Origin: Hypnocyclicus thermotrophus
GTDB taxonomy: Bacteria > Fusobacteriota > Fusobacteriia > Fusobacteriales > Fusobacteriaceae
Direction of reading: 5' to 3'
Assembly (NCBI RefSeq): GCF_004365575.1
Contig: NZ_SOBG01000003.1
Coordinates: forward strand, 62,001-126,000
DNA length: 64,000 bases
Every line of letters starts with the position of its first letter. The first letter of the stretch is position 1. This document shows, piece after piece, positions 26,241-36,126 of this stretch. Below the pieces are notes generated by a model, which saw nothing but the letters and a program-made list of their open reading frames with translations, was not told the DNA's origin and made no database searches. The position numbers and the translations under genes were made by a program.

Positions 26241-27089
26241 GTGATAATACTACTATTAATAAGCTTAATATTTATAAGTTGTTCTGGAAATGATATAAAA
26301 CAAAATAATGATAATAATAGCTGGCTTGTACAATATCAAAATATTAATATTGATGATATAATTAAGAGTAACTATAAAACAGTAATAATTGACTATTCAA
26401 AAGATGGTAGTGATATGCATAGTTTTACAAAATCAGAGATAGATAAACTCAAAAATCATAATATAAAAGTAATCTCATATTTGAGTATTGGAGAAGCCGA
26501 AGACTATAGATTTTATTGGAAAAATTCTTGGAATACAAAATATCCTATTTGGATAAAATATGAAAATCCAGATTGGAAAGGTAATTATAAAGTAGAATAT
26601 TGGAATAAAGAATGGGAAAATATTATCTATATTTATCTTGATAAAATTTTAAAAATTGGTTTTGATGGTGTCTATCTTGATGTTATTGATGCTTATAAAT
26701 ACTTAGATTCTAATATTAATTATAATGCTGAAAAAATGATAGAATTTATTGAAAAAATTTCCATATATACAAAATCTAAAAATCCTAACTTTTTAATTAT
26801 TCCACAAAATTCTGAAGATTTATTAAAATATGATAAAGAAAATAAATTTTTAAATAGCATTGATGGTGTTGGTGTAGAAAGCTTATGGTTTTATAAAAAT
26901 AAACCTCAAGATAAAAAAAATACTGATTATCGATTAAAATTTTTAAGACAATTACAATCTAAAGGAAAATTTATTTATGTAATAGAATATATAAATAAAA
27001 ATATTTATACTGCAAAACAACTTGCTATTAAAAATAATTTTTATTATTATATAGCAAAACCTGACTCAGATCTTGATGAAATAAATTAA
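26241..27089 (+). CDS. GH114 endo-alpha-1,4-polygalactosaminidase-like lipoprotein
   Basis: The start is GTG 26241, with AAGGAG at 26228-26233. The first residues are a lipoprotein signal (lipobox FISC, Cys14). The body is a complete GH114 barrel: WLVQYQNI, VIIDYSKDG, IKVISYLSIGEAEDYR, WKGNYKVEYW, GFDGVYLDVIDAY, and IIPQNSED. It ends with VGVESLWF and YVIEYI. In Pseudomonas this domain is the N-terminus of PelA and cuts Pel; here it is a separate lipid-anchored protein closing the operon, 1 bp after pelG. It probably trims or releases Pel at the periplasmic face or cell surface. It is intact although pelA and pelF are broken. Confidence 0.88.
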   Translation: MIILLLISLIFISCSGNDIKQNNDNNSWLVQYQNINIDDIIKSNYKTVIIDYSKDGSDMHSFTKSEIDKLKNHNIKVISYLSIGEAEDYRFYWKNSWNTKYPIWIKYENPDWKGNYKVEYWNKEWENIIYIYLDKILKIGFDGVYLDVIDAYKYLDSNINYNAEKMIEFIEKISIYTKSKNPNFLIIPQNSEDLLKYDKENKFLNSIDGVGVESLWFYKNKPQDKKNTDYRLKFLRQLQSKGKFIYVIEYINKNIYTAKQLAIKNNFYYYIAKPDSDLDEIN

Positions 27090-27090
27090 A

Positions 27091-27150
27091 AAAAATAAGA
27101 ATAACGTCACAACTTTAAAATAAAAAATTGTGGCATCTATTCTTATTTTT
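27091..27150. terminator. Bidirectional terminator after the pel operon
   Basis: AAAAATAAGAATA (27091-27103) pairs with TATTCTTATTTTT (27138-27150), with an inner stem CACAA/TTGTG. It separates the GH114 gene from the convergent diguanylate cyclase gene. Confidence 0.8.
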
Positions 27151-28579
27151 TATATTCTACAATTTTATTTTTTCCCTCTTCTTTTGCTTTATAAAGGGCT
27201 TCATCAGATTTTTTTATTAATCTTTCTATATTATCATCCTTTTCAAGAAAAGCTACTCCTATACTAAGTGTTATTTTTAATATTTCTTCATCTGCTGTAA
27301 TATATGTTGACATAATTTTTTGACGAATCTTTTCTAATTTATCCATTATATATTCTTTTTTCTTATCAAAAAATATGGCTACAAATTCATCTCCTCCATA
27401 TCTTGATAAAATATCTTCATTTTTTAAAAATTCTTTAATTATATTAGTTACTATAATTAAAGCTTTGTCTCCTATATCATGACCAAACGTATCATTAACT
27501 GATTTAAAATTATCTATATCTATAGTGCAACAAGCAATAAAAGTATTTTCTTTTTGATATTCTACTATTCTTTTAGCAGTTTCTTCTAAAAAACCTTTTC
27601 TATTAAATGTTTTTGTTAAATAATCTGTTAATGCTTCATTTTTAATTTTTTTATTACTTAATATATATTGCAAAATTAATATCAAGTAAATAAATACAAT
27701 CAAAATAGTTGTTGTTATAAAAATAGCCCCTATTTCTTTTATTTTGATTTCACTACTTTGCATAACTTCATCTAATGACATAGCTTGAATAATATCTAAT
27801 TTATCTATATTTGTTTTTTGCTTAATAAAAATAAAATTATTTCCATCTATAAAATATTCTAAATAATCTTTTTTATTCAATTCGTTTATTATATTTTTAT
27901 TAAAATTAATATTTTTTTTGCTTTTTAATATTATTTCATTATTATATAGTAAAAAATTAAATCCATGAATACCAATCACATAATTTTTTAAATCATTTTC
28001 AAAACTATCTATCAATATATCTGCTCCAATATATCCAATTATTTGATCATTTTTTCTTATAGCTTTAACTGCTGTCATTCCAATTTTTTTTGTAGTGTAC
28101 TCTTTATATGGAGTGGTAAAAACAGCTTTATTACTAGTTTGTGCAAAACTATACCACGGACGTTTTTTCACATCATAATTTTTATCACTTATAGTTCCAT
28201 TACTATCAATATAAAAATTTGCGCTATCATTTGCCAACCACACAAGATAAACTTCATCATCTATTTTTTCTAATTCTAATAATGTTTTTAAAATACTATT
28301 ATATTCAGTTCTTAAAATATCTCTTCTTTCTTTAGTTTCTTTTAAATAATTTATTAATTCATTATTTTTAGAAATTATTTCTACTGCATAAAGTGTTTTT
28401 TCAAGTTTATGCGATATTTCTTTATCCTGTCTTTTCGTTATTTCTAAAAAATTAATCACATTTTTATTTTTTATCTCTTTATATACTTTTTCTCTTACAA
28501 TAACATATGAAGCAGTTATTATTATTATGACTAATAAAAAACTAATAATATTTATTTGTAACTCCTTTTTTTTATTCAT
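27143..28579 (-). CDS. Membrane diguanylate cyclase with Cache sensor domain
   Basis: The 478-residue protein has a transmembrane helix (about 10-28) and an extracytoplasmic dCache-type domain (35-270, with RPWYSFA and GYIGADILID). A second helix (285-308) leads to a C-terminal GGDEF domain (about 315-478). The active motif is intact, RYGGDEF at 393-399, with DIDNFKSVNDTFGHDIGD upstream. The product-inhibition site is KxxD (386-389) rather than RxxD, so feedback control is probably lost. It should make cyclic-di-GMP in response to a small external ligand. It lies tail to tail with the pel operon, whose PelD binds c-di-GMP, so a functional link is likely. GGGAG precedes ATG 28579. Confidence 0.93.
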   Translation of the reverse strand: MNKKKELQINIISFLLVIIIITASYVIVREKVYKEIKNKNVINFLEITKRQDKEISHKLEKTLYAVEIISKNNELINYLKETKERRDILRTEYNSILKTLLELEKIDDEVYLVWLANDSANFYIDSNGTISDKNYDVKKRPWYSFAQTSNKAVFTTPYKEYTTKKIGMTAVKAIRKNDQIIGYIGADILIDSFENDLKNYVIGIHGFNFLLYNNEIILKSKKNINFNKNIINELNKKDYLEYFIDGNNFIFIKQKTNIDKLDIIQAMSLDEVMQSSEIKIKEIGAIFITTTILIVFIYLILILQYILSNKKIKNEALTDYLTKTFNRKGFLEETAKRIVEYQKENTFIACCTIDIDNFKSVNDTFGHDIGDKALIIVTNIIKEFLKNEDILSRYGGDEFVAIFFDKKKEYIMDKLEKIRQKIMSTYITADEEILKITLSIGVAFLEKDDNIERLIKKSDEALYKAKEEGKNKIVEYKK

Positions 28580-28658
28580 ATTTATCTCCCTAATTATATT
28601 GCTAATCTTATTTTTTTACTATATAATTATAATACATGGTTTTATAGGAGGTGTCAAT

Positions 28659-29414
28659 TTGAATATAAAAAAAAATTTCATTGAAGATATATCTTGTAGT
28701 ATTTTTTATAAAAATACTACAAAAAAAATACCTTTAGTCGTTGTTTTACATGGATATAACGGAAGTAAAAACAATTTAGAAAAAAGATTAAATATTGGAA
28801 AAAAATTTGCAAATAATGGATATTATACCGTGCTTTATGATGCACCAAATCATGGTGAACGAAATAAATACAATATAGACAATAATCATGATATGTTCTT
28901 TTATCTTTTGAAAAAAAATGTTGTTGATTTGGAAAAAGTAATTAATTATTTTAAAAAGTTAGAAAATATAGATGAAAATAAAATATTTCTTACAGGAATC
29001 TCTTTTGGTGCTATGACAATTTTTAAATATATTTCTAAATATACTGTTTTTGCTAGTGCTCCAATAGTAGGTTGCAGTAATATTGATGAATTCATATTAC
29101 ATTATAATAAAAATAATATAATAAAAAAAATTGATAAAATTACTACTGAAATAATCGAAAATTTTAATCCTTTTGATAATATAATAAAAAACTATAATAA
29201 CCATTTAATAATGATAAATGGTAAATATGATAAAATAATGCCTTATCACTCTAATGAAAAACTTTATAAAACACTTAAAAAAAAGTATAATCATAATAAT
29301 AATAACTCTTTATTAGAGTTTTATTTATTAGATTATGGTCATTTTCAAAACGAAGAAATGTTTGATATTGTAATCAAAAAGTTTAATCAAATATTAAAAA
29401 TAAAAAATCAATAA
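28659..29414 (+). CDS. Alpha/beta hydrolase (esterase/peptidase-like)
   Basis: The frame is open from 28527, but that part overlaps the divergent cyclase gene. TTG 28659 with AGGAGGTG at 28646-28653 is the likely start, giving 251 residues. An alpha/beta hydrolase fold is clear: VVLHGYNGSKNN (oxyanion loop), YDAPNHGER, nucleophile elbow GISFGA with Ser, then MINGKYDKIMP (acid Asp) and DYGHFQ (His). The YDAPNHGE pattern is seen in the prolyl oligopeptidase/YtmA-like hydrolases. There is no signal peptide with this start. Substrate unknown. It may be co-transcribed with the SDR gene 21 bp downstream. Confidence 0.8.
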   Translation: MNIKKNFIEDISCSIFYKNTTKKIPLVVVLHGYNGSKNNLEKRLNIGKKFANNGYYTVLYDAPNHGERNKYNIDNNHDMFFYLLKKNVVDLEKVINYFKKLENIDENKIFLTGISFGAMTIFKYISKYTVFASAPIVGCSNIDEFILHYNKNNIIKKIDKITTEIIENFNPFDNIIKNYNNHLIMINGKYDKIMPYHSNEKLYKTLKKKYNHNNNNSLLEFYLLDYGHFQNEEMFDIVIKKFNQILKIKNQ

Positions 29415-29435
29415 AAAAATATTAGGAGGTAATAA

Positions 29436-30215
29436 ATGAAAACAGCTTTAATTACAGGTGCAAGTAGTGGTATTGGTAAAGAATTAGCATATATTCATGC
29501 GAAAAATGGTGGTAATTTAGTTCTTGTGGCTAGAAGTAAAGATAAATTAGAAAATATAAAAAAAGATATTGAATCAAAATATAAAGTTAAAGTAGATATA
29601 ATAATAAAAGATTTAAGTATCCAAAGTTCACCTTTTGAAATATATAATGAAGTAAAAGAAAAAAAAATTGATATTGAATATTTAATTAATAATGCTGGAT
29701 TTGGCGGTATTGGATATTTTCATAAAAGGGATTTATCTAAAGATTTATCTATGATAAATGTAAATATAGTTGCACTTACTGCTCTTACACATTTATTTTT
29801 ACAAGATTTCACTAAAAAAAATAGTGGTAAAATACTAAATGTTTCTTCTACTGCTAGTCTTTTACCTGGACCTTTACAAGCTGTATATTATGCAACAAAA
29901 TCTTTTGTTACTTCATTTAGTAATGCACTTTCTCAAGAATTAAAAAATACAAATATTACAGTAACAAATCTAATGCCAGGCGCTACTAATACAGGGTTTG
30001 GAAAAGTTTCTGGCATGGATAAAACAATTTTATTTAACAAAACTGCTTCTGCTAAAAAAGTAGCGCTTGACGGATATAACGGTATGCTTCGTGGTAAATT
30101 AGATATAGTTTCTGGTATTACATTTTCTCAAAAAATCATGTTTTTACTTCTTCCATTTACTCCAAAAAAATTAAAACTTCTTTCTGTATTTAAAATGCAA
30201 CAAGAAATAAATTAA
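29436..30215 (+). CDS. Short-chain dehydrogenase/reductase
   Basis: This classical SDR of 259 residues has the nucleotide motif TGASSGIGKE (7-16), NNAGFGG, the catalytic Ser in NVSSTASLLPGP and YYATK (Tyr-x3-Lys). An Arg at the end of the second strand (LVARSKDKL) favours NADPH. The closest general group is the DltE/YqjQ-like oxidoreductases, with unspecified substrate. It follows the hydrolase gene and has AGGAGG about 8 nt before ATG 29436. The C-terminal region LLLPFTPKKLKLLSVF is hydrophobic and may touch the membrane, pointing to a lipid-like substrate; this is a guess. Confidence 0.88.
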   Translation: MKTALITGASSGIGKELAYIHAKNGGNLVLVARSKDKLENIKKDIESKYKVKVDIIIKDLSIQSSPFEIYNEVKEKKIDIEYLINNAGFGGIGYFHKRDLSKDLSMINVNIVALTALTHLFLQDFTKKNSGKILNVSSTASLLPGPLQAVYYATKSFVTSFSNALSQELKNTNITVTNLMPGATNTGFGKVSGMDKTILFNKTASAKKVALDGYNGMLRGKLDIVSGITFSQKIMFLLLPFTPKKLKLLSVFKMQQEIN

Positions 30216-30230
30216 TTTAATAAAAAAATT

Positions 30231-30260
30231 TTGTTATTTTATAATAATATATAGTATAAT
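30231..30260 (+). promoter_or_regulatory. Promoter of the double-receiver gene
   Basis: TTGTTA (30231-30236), 18-bp spacer, TATAAT (30255-30260), 40 bp before the TTG start. Confidence 0.5.
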
Positions 30261-30299
30261 AAAAAAGAAAGTCTTTTTTAATAGAAAGGAGTATTTTAA

Positions 30300-31070
30300 T
30301 TGTATACAATATTACATATTGATTCTAGTTATTTTTTTAGAAAAATTTTTAAAGATAAATTTGAAAGCGAGGGTATAAATTATATTGGTGTCTCATCTCT
30401 TTCAGAAGCAAGAAATGAACTTATGTATGATCCTAAAATAAATATTATATTAACAGCAGTAGAATTCGAAGACGAAAATATAGAAGAATTTATATATGAA
30501 TTAAGTGATAGTAAATATAAAAATATACCTATTTTTGTTATAACTGGAAATACTTCTACACAAAAAAGAATAGAGATTTTTAATTTAGGTATTGTTGATT
30601 ATATATTAAAAAATACTCCTATTGATGAAATTGTAGAAAATATTTTAGCTTTTACTCGTGAATCAGAACTTTTACAAGAACTTCGAAAAGCAAAAATTGC
30701 TGTTTTAGATGATAGTAAATTTGAAATAATGAGACTAGAAGATATATTTAAAGCAAATAATATTAAAAATATAGATTTTTATACTGAGATTGAAGATTTA
30801 GAAAATTCTAATAAACAATACGATATTTATCTTATTGATATGGTATTAAAAAATCGTTCTGGTGAAGATATGATACTTAAAATAAGAGAAAATAATAAGT
30901 ATTGCCCAATAATAGCAGTATCTTCTATAGCAAATGCTAAAACTATATCACATGTATTATTAACTGGTGCAAATGATTATATTGTAAAACCTTACGTTCA
31001 AGAGGTTTTACTTGCTAGAATGGAAATAGCTCTTCGTAATTATCTTGTTATAAAGGAGTTCCTTAAATAA
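30300..31070 (+). CDS. Double receiver-domain protein without output domain
   Basis: TTG 30300 is the start, with AAAGGAG about 8 nt upstream. Residues 1-120 form a receiver domain whose phospho-acceptor position is not Asp (ILTAVEFED), so it is a pseudo-receiver. Residues about 137-256 form a second receiver with the acidic pair LDDS, the acceptor Asp in YLIDMVLKN, a Ser in AVSS and the Lys in IVKPY, so it can be phosphorylated. No DNA-binding or enzyme domain follows. Such proteins act as phosphate relays or by protein contact. No kinase is nearby. The next gene starts directly at its stop codon, suggesting the 73-residue product is a partner. Confidence 0.85.
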   Translation: MYTILHIDSSYFFRKIFKDKFESEGINYIGVSSLSEARNELMYDPKINIILTAVEFEDENIEEFIYELSDSKYKNIPIFVITGNTSTQKRIEIFNLGIVDYILKNTPIDEIVENILAFTRESELLQELRKAKIAVLDDSKFEIMRLEDIFKANNIKNIDFYTEIEDLENSNKQYDIYLIDMVLKNRSGEDMILKIRENNKYCPIIAVSSIANAKTISHVLLTGANDYIVKPYVQEVLLARMEIALRNYLVIKEFLK

Positions 31071-31292
31071 ATGAAGTTTATTTTAGATAACATAAAATCT
31101 ATATTAAAAGATCAAAATTATTTAGAATATGATAAAATATATTCTAAAATGATAGAAGCTTGTAAAAACAATAAAATAATTGAAATAATTGATAAAAAAG
31201 GAAACATTGTGACTATCCTTCATAATAAAGAAGAAATGGAATACTACCATAAGAAACTTATTCAAGTTCACGGTATTTATGGTTATTTCTAA
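31071..31292 (+). CDS. Small protein of unknown function, coupled to the receiver protein
   Basis: The 73-residue frame starts at the base after the preceding stop (TAAATG), and GGAG (31053-31056, inside the receiver gene) is placed for it. Predicted as two or three helices with one short beta hairpin (IIEIIDKKGNIVTIL); no membrane segment, no Cys. A strong terminator follows, so it ends the operon. I do not recognise the family. The tight coupling suggests it works with the double-receiver protein. Confidence 0.7.
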   Translation: MKFILDNIKSILKDQNYLEYDKIYSKMIEACKNNKIIEIIDKKGNIVTILHNKEEMEYYHKKLIQVHGIYGYF

Positions 31293-31298
31293 TTTTTT

Positions 31299-31325
31299 AA
31301 CATAGGATTTCATCCTATGTTTTTA
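31299..31325 (+). terminator. Rho-independent terminator
   Basis: AACATAGGAT (31299-31308) pairs with ATCCTATGTT (31312-31321) over a 3-nt loop, then a T run. Confidence 0.9.
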
Positions 31326-31400
31326 TTTCTTTTTTATTTCCTATTTTAAATGGAAAAATTCATAATAAAAAAAATCGTGATAAAAATTCTAAAAAAATAA

Positions 31401-31429
31401 TTGTATAATATATTATAAAAGTTTATAAT
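31401..31429 (+). promoter_or_regulatory. Promoter of uvrA
   Basis: TTGTAT (31401-31406), 17-bp spacer, TATAAT (31424-31429), 25 bp before uvrA. No LexA-type box was recognised. Confidence 0.5.
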
Positions 31430-31454
31430 ATAACCATAAAAGAAAGGTGATAAA

Positions 31455-34283
31455 ATGAGTGATAAAATCATAATTAAAGGTGCTAGAGAACATAACTTAA
31501 AAAATATAAATATAGAAATTCCTAAAAATCAATTTGTTGTAATTACTGGAGTGAGTGGTAGTGGTAAATCAAGTTTAGCTTTTGATACCATTTATTCTGA
31601 GGGACAAAGAAGATACGTAGAAAGTCTATCCGCTTATGCTCGCCAATTTATTGGACAAATGCAAAAACCAGATATAGATAGTATCGAAGGACTTTCCCCT
31701 GCTATTTCTATAGAACAAAAAACTACTAATAAAAATCCTCGTTCTACCGTAGGAACAATTACTGAAATATATGACTATATGAGACTTTTATGGGCACATA
31801 TAGGAGAACCTCATTGTCCTATATGTGGAAAAGGGGTTAAAGGTCAAAGTGTTCAAGAAATAGTTGATACAATTATTGAAACTAATAATGAAAAAGATAA
31901 AATGATAATACTAGCTCCTATTATAAAAGATAAAAAAGGAACTCATAAAAATTTATTTTTAAATTTATTAAAAAAAGGTTATGTTCGTGCAAGAGTAAAT
32001 AATGAAATACTTTATCTTGAAGATAGTATTGAACTTGACAAAAATAAAAAACACAATATAGAAGTAGTTATTGATAGAATTATATTAAAAAAAGATGATA
32101 AAGAATTCTTACAAAGATTGACAAATGCTATTGAAACAGCTGTTGAATTAGCCGAAGGTAACGTTATTGCAAATATTAATGGCACTGATATTTTCTTTAG
32201 TGAAAACTTTACTTGTCCTGATCACAATATAAGTTTTCCTGAAATTAATCCTAGATTATTTTCTTTTAATGCTCCTTATGGTGCTTGTCCTGAGTGTAAT
32301 GGTCTTGGGAAAAAATTAGAGGTAAATGAAGATTATCTTATAATTGACGAAAATCTTTCTTTAAATGAAGGAGCAGTTTATATTCCTGGTGCAAATAGTA
32401 AAAAAGGTTATGTATGGAATGTTTTTTATTCAATGACATTGGCTTTTAATATTGACTTAAATAAACCATTTAAAGATTTAACTAAAAGAGAAAAAGATAT
32501 TATTTTTTATGGAACTAAAGAAAAAAAATTTAAAGTAAATTATGTTGGGGAAAATTTTTCTTATAACGGCATGAAATCTTTTGAAGGAATAGTAAAGAAT
32601 ATAGAAAGAAGATATTATGAAACTACTTCTGAAGCTATAAAAGAGGAAATTGAAAATAAGTATATGATAGAAAGAGTATGTAAAAAATGTAATGGAAAAA
32701 GATTAAAAGATGAAGTTCTATCTATACACATAAATAATAAAAATATTATGGACGTTTCTTTTATAAGTATAAGAGAATCCTTAAAGTTTTTTAAAGAGAT
32801 TAAATTAACTCAAAAACAAAAACAAATAGCAAAAGAAATTTTAAAAGAAATAAAAGAAAGATTAAACTTTTTAGTAAATGTTGGATTAGACTATTTAATG
32901 CTTGCTCGAGAAACAAAAACTCTTTCCGGTGGTGAATCACAACGTATTAGATTAGCAACACAAATAGGTTCGGGACTTACTGGCGTTATTTATGTACTTG
33001 ATGAACCTAGCATAGGATTACATCAAAGAGATAATGATAAACTATTAGGTACATTAAATAGACTTAAAAAATTAGGAAATACTCTTATTGTAGTAGAACA
33101 CGATGAAGATACTATGCTTCAAGCTGATTATATTATAGATATGGGGCCTCATGCTGGTAAATATGGCGGAAATATCGTAGCTAAAGGTACTCCCGAAGAA
33201 ATAATGAATAATGAAAGCTCAAAAACAGGGAAATATCTAAAAGGTGAAAACATTATAAAAGTTCCAGAAAAAAGAAGGGAACCTCTTGGATATATAGAAT
33301 TAAAAGGCGCTAAAGGAAATAATTTAAAAAATATTAATGTTAAAATTCCTTTAGGAGTAATGACCCTTGTTACTGGAGTAAGTGGTAGTGGTAAATCTTC
33401 TTTAATTAATCAAACATTATATCCTATTTTATTTAATAAATTAAATAAAGGTAAACTTTATCCTCTAGAGTATAAAGAAATAATAGGAATAGAACATTTA
33501 AATAAAATAATTGATATTGACCAAAGTCCTATAGGAAGAACTCCTCGTTCAAATACTGCTACATATACTAAAATTTTTGATGAAATCCGTGATATATTTG
33601 CCCAAACAAAAGACTCTCAGTTTCGGGGATATAAAAAAGGAAGATTTTCTTTTAATGTAAAAGGTGGGCGATGTGAAGCGTGTCAAGGGGCTGGAATTAT
33701 TAAAATAGAAATGAATTTCTTACCAGATGTATATGTAACTTGTGACGTATGTAAAGGAAAAAGATATAATAGAGAAACACTTGAAGTATATTATAAAGGA
33801 AAAAATATTGATGAAGTATTAAATATGAGCGTTGATGAAGCATATAATTTTTTTAAAAACATTCCAAAGTTAGAAAGAAAACTAAAAGTTTTAAAAGATG
33901 TAGGACTTGGATACATTAAACTTGGACAACCTGCTACTACTCTTTCTGGTGGTGAAGCACAAAGGGTAAAGTTAGCCACTGAACTTTCAAAAAAATCTAG
34001 AGGCAAAACAATTTATATATTAGATGAGCCCACTACTGGATTACATTTTGATGATATAAAAAAATTATTAGAAGTATTAAATAAACTTGTAGAAAAAGGA
34101 AATACCGTAGTTATCATAGAACATAATTTAGATGTTATAAAAATTGCCGATTATATAATTGATATAGGTCCTGAAGGTGGAAATCAAGGTGGAGAGATTA
34201 TTGCAATAGGAACACCTGAAAAAATTATAAAATCTAAAAAAAGTTACACTGCTAAGTATTTAAAAAAATATCTCTCTAAATAA
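31455..34283 (+). CDS. uvrA: Excinuclease ABC subunit A
   Basis: UvrA recognises bulky DNA damage and loads UvrB in nucleotide excision repair. The 942-residue length is standard. Two ABC modules are visible: Walker A GVSGSGKS (32-39) with LSGGESQRI and [14 protein letters not shown], then a second GVSGSGKS (near residue 640) with LSGGEAQRV and [14 protein letters not shown]. Zinc-module cysteines are present: CPICGKG early, [20 protein letters not shown], and CEACQGAG with [12 protein letters not shown] lies upstream of ATG 31455. It is followed by an NHL protein and murI, with no uvrB or uvrC here. Confidence 0.98.
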   Translation: MSDKIIIKGAREHNLKNINIEIPKNQFVVITGVSGSGKSSLAFDTIYSEGQRRYVESLSAYARQFIGQMQKPDIDSIEGLSPAISIEQKTTNKNPRSTVGTITEIYDYMRLLWAHIGEPHCPICGKGVKGQSVQEIVDTIIETNNEKDKMIILAPIIKDKKGTHKNLFLNLLKKGYVRARVNNEILYLEDSIELDKNKKHNIEVVIDRIILKKDDKEFLQRLTNAIETAVELAEGNVIANINGTDIFFSENFTCPDHNISFPEINPRLFSFNAPYGACPECNGLGKKLEVNEDYLIIDENLSLNEGAVYIPGANSKKGYVWNVFYSMTLAFNIDLNKPFKDLTKREKDIIFYGTKEKKFKVNYVGENFSYNGMKSFEGIVKNIERRYYETTSEAIKEEIENKYMIERVCKKCNGKRLKDEVLSIHINNKNIMDVSFISIRESLKFFKEIKLTQKQKQIAKEILKEIKERLNFLVNVGLDYLMLARETKTLSGGESQRIRLATQIGSGLTGVIYVLDEPSIGLHQRDNDKLLGTLNRLKKLGNTLIVVEHDEDTMLQADYIIDMGPHAGKYGGNIVAKGTPEEIMNNESSKTGKYLKGENIIKVPEKRREPLGYIELKGAKGNNLKNINVKIPLGVMTLVTGVSGSGKSSLINQTLYPILFNKLNKGKLYPLEYKEIIGIEHLNKIIDIDQSPIGRTPRSNTATYTKIFDEIRDIFAQTKDSQFRGYKKGRFSFNVKGGRCEACQGAGIIKIEMNFLPDVYVTCDVCKGKRYNRETLEVYYKGKNIDEVLNMSVDEAYNFFKNIPKLERKLKVLKDVGLGYIKLGQPATTLSGGEAQRVKLATELSKKSRGKTIYILDEPTTGLHFDDIKKLLEVLNKLVEKGNTVVIIEHNLDVIKIADYIIDIGPEGGNQGGEIIAIGTPEKIIKSKKSYTAKYLKKYLSK

Positions 34284-34303
34284 ACGTAAGGAGTAGGTGC
34301 ACT

Positions 34304-35302
34304 ATGAAAAAAATATATATTTTTATGTCGATATTTTTTCTAATAACTACTATTAGCTTTGGAAAAAGTAGATATCAATTTTTTAAAAGTAAAGTTATGC
34401 CAAAAAGCGTAGCTGTAAGTAATTCGGGTGAAATTTTTATTGTTGATTCTATAGCTGATCAAATAATGAAATACAGTAAAAAAGGAAGATATATTAAGTC
34501 TTATTACTATGATGATCTAAAAACTATATCCGATATATTCTATTATAAAGGAAAATTATACATTCTTTCACTTAAAGAACAAATTTATGTTATTGATACA
34601 AATGGTAATTTATTAGAAAAACATCAATATAATAAAGGAAAATTACTTGGTGAATTTAATAAACCTACTTCTATTTATGTAGATGATGAATATATTACTA
34701 TTGCTGATAGTGGTAATAATAGAATTCAACTTCTTACTACTGATTTTAAAATTGTACGTGATTTTGGATATAAAGGTTTATTTTATACTGCATTTTCTGA
34801 TATTAGTAGTGTTTCTAGAATTAATGATTATTTTTTAGTAGCTGATAAAGATACTGGCGAAATAAAAGTTTTTGATAAATCTGGACTATATGAAAGAAAT
34901 ATACAAGATGAAAAAGGAAATGATGTAAGAGCATTTATAGCTCCTAATGATATTTTTGTATATAAAAATTATATTTATATTGTTGATTCAGGTTCATCTA
35001 AAATATCAGTTTATAATAAAGATTTTAAACTTTTATATAAATTTGGATCTAAAGGAACTGGTAAAACAGAATTTGGATCAATAAAAAGTATTTGGGTAAA
35101 TGATAAATATTTCTATATAGCTGATACAACTAATAGTGTAGTAAAAGTTTTTAATACCAAAGATTTAAAATATAGATTTTCATTAGGAGTAAATAAAGTT
35201 TTAATGTACATTATTTTAATGTTAGCTTTTATTGCCCCAGTAGCATTAGGAATTGAGATACTTATATTAAAAAAACATAGAAAAGGTGATATTATTGATT
35301 AA
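34304..35302 (+). CDS. Exported NHL-repeat (six-blade propeller) protein with C-terminal membrane anchor
   Basis: The protein has a signal peptide (1-20) and a series of NHL repeats (about 30-290), each with the pattern GEFNKPTSIYVDDEYITIADSG then RIQL. A transmembrane helix follows (about 300-325) with a basic tail (KKHRKGD). The propeller would face the periplasm or outside. NHL propellers bind proteins or sugars; the ligand is unknown. It sits between uvrA and murI, overlapping the murI start by 8 bp, so it is co-expressed with the cell-wall enzyme. A cell-envelope role is inferred. Confidence 0.8.
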   Translation: MKKIYIFMSIFFLITTISFGKSRYQFFKSKVMPKSVAVSNSGEIFIVDSIADQIMKYSKKGRYIKSYYYDDLKTISDIFYYKGKLYILSLKEQIYVIDTNGNLLEKHQYNKGKLLGEFNKPTSIYVDDEYITIADSGNNRIQLLTTDFKIVRDFGYKGLFYTAFSDISSVSRINDYFLVADKDTGEIKVFDKSGLYERNIQDEKGNDVRAFIAPNDIFVYKNYIYIVDSGSSKISVYNKDFKLLYKFGSKGTGKTEFGSIKSIWVNDKYFYIADTTNSVVKVFNTKDLKYRFSLGVNKVLMYIILMLAFIAPVALGIEILILKKHRKGDIID

Positions 35303-36107
35303 TACTGATAACCGTGCAATAGGAATTTTTGATTCTGGATTTGGAGGCCTTACTGTATTAAAAGAAATCGAAAAAAAATTATCAAATGAAAATATAATCT
35401 ATTTTGGTGATACTGCTAGACTTCCTTATGGTTCAAAATCTAAAGAAACAATTATAAAATATAGTAAAGAAATATATAATTTTTTAAAAAAGAAAAATGT
35501 AAAATTAATAGTTATAGCTTGTAATACTGCTTCGTCTTTTGCTCTTGATACTCTTCAATCAATCAGTGATATTCCTGTAATTGGAGTTATAAAAGCTGGT
35601 AGTCGATGTGCTAGTAGAGAATCAAAAGGAAATATATTGGTTATTGGAACTAAAGGAACTATAAAAAGTGAAGTATATAAAAAAGAAATTCATAGTATTA
35701 GTAATAATATAAATGTTTATCAACAATCTTGTCCTTTATTTGTACCTCTTGTAGAAGAAGGAATGCTTGATGATAAAATTACTATTTTATCAATAAAAAA
35801 ATACTTAGATAATTATATTGATAAAATCGATTCGATTTTACTTGGGTGTACTCATTATCCATTATTAAAGGAAAGTATACAAAATACTTATAATAAAAAT
35901 ATAAATATAATAAATCCTGCCGAAGAAGTTGCAGAAGAAGTTTTTAATATTTTAAAACAAAATAATCAATTAGCAAATAATGTAAATAGAACTTTAGAAT
36001 TTTATGTAAGTGATGATAGAGATAAATTTATAGAGTATGGTAGTCTTTTTCTTGGATATAAGATAAAAAATGTAAAAGAAATAGATATAGAAGAATATAA
36101 AGCCTAA
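35295..36107 (+). CDS. murI: Glutamate racemase
   Basis: MurI converts L- to D-glutamate for peptidoglycan. The 270-residue protein shows IFDSGFGGLTVLKEI, YFGDTARLPYG, the first catalytic Cys in ACNTASS, GVIKAG, and the second in LGCTHYPLL. TTG 35295 is the preferred start because AAAGGTGAT precedes it; GTG 35286 in the same frame overlaps that ribosome site. It overlaps the NHL gene by 8 bp. The stop lies in the stem of a bidirectional terminator shared with the ferredoxin gene. Confidence 0.97.
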   Translation: MINTDNRAIGIFDSGFGGLTVLKEIEKKLSNENIIYFGDTARLPYGSKSKETIIKYSKEIYNFLKKKNVKLIVIACNTASSFALDTLQSISDIPVIGVIKAGSRCASRESKGNILVIGTKGTIKSEVYKKEIHSISNNINVYQQSCPLFVPLVEEGMLDDKITILSIKKYLDNYIDKIDSILLGCTHYPLLKESIQNTYNKNINIINPAEEVAEEVFNILKQNNQLANNVNRTLEFYVSDDRDKFIEYGSLFLGYKIKNVKEIDIEEYKA

Positions 36108-36126
36108 GCAAATTGCTTAGGCTTTT
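36099..36126. terminator. Bidirectional terminator between murI and ferredoxin genes
   Basis: AAAGCCTAAGC (36099-36109) pairs with GCTTAGGCTTT (36115-36125), 5-nt loop, with A/T runs outside. The murI stop is in the left arm and the ferredoxin gene ends in the right arm. Confidence 0.85.
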
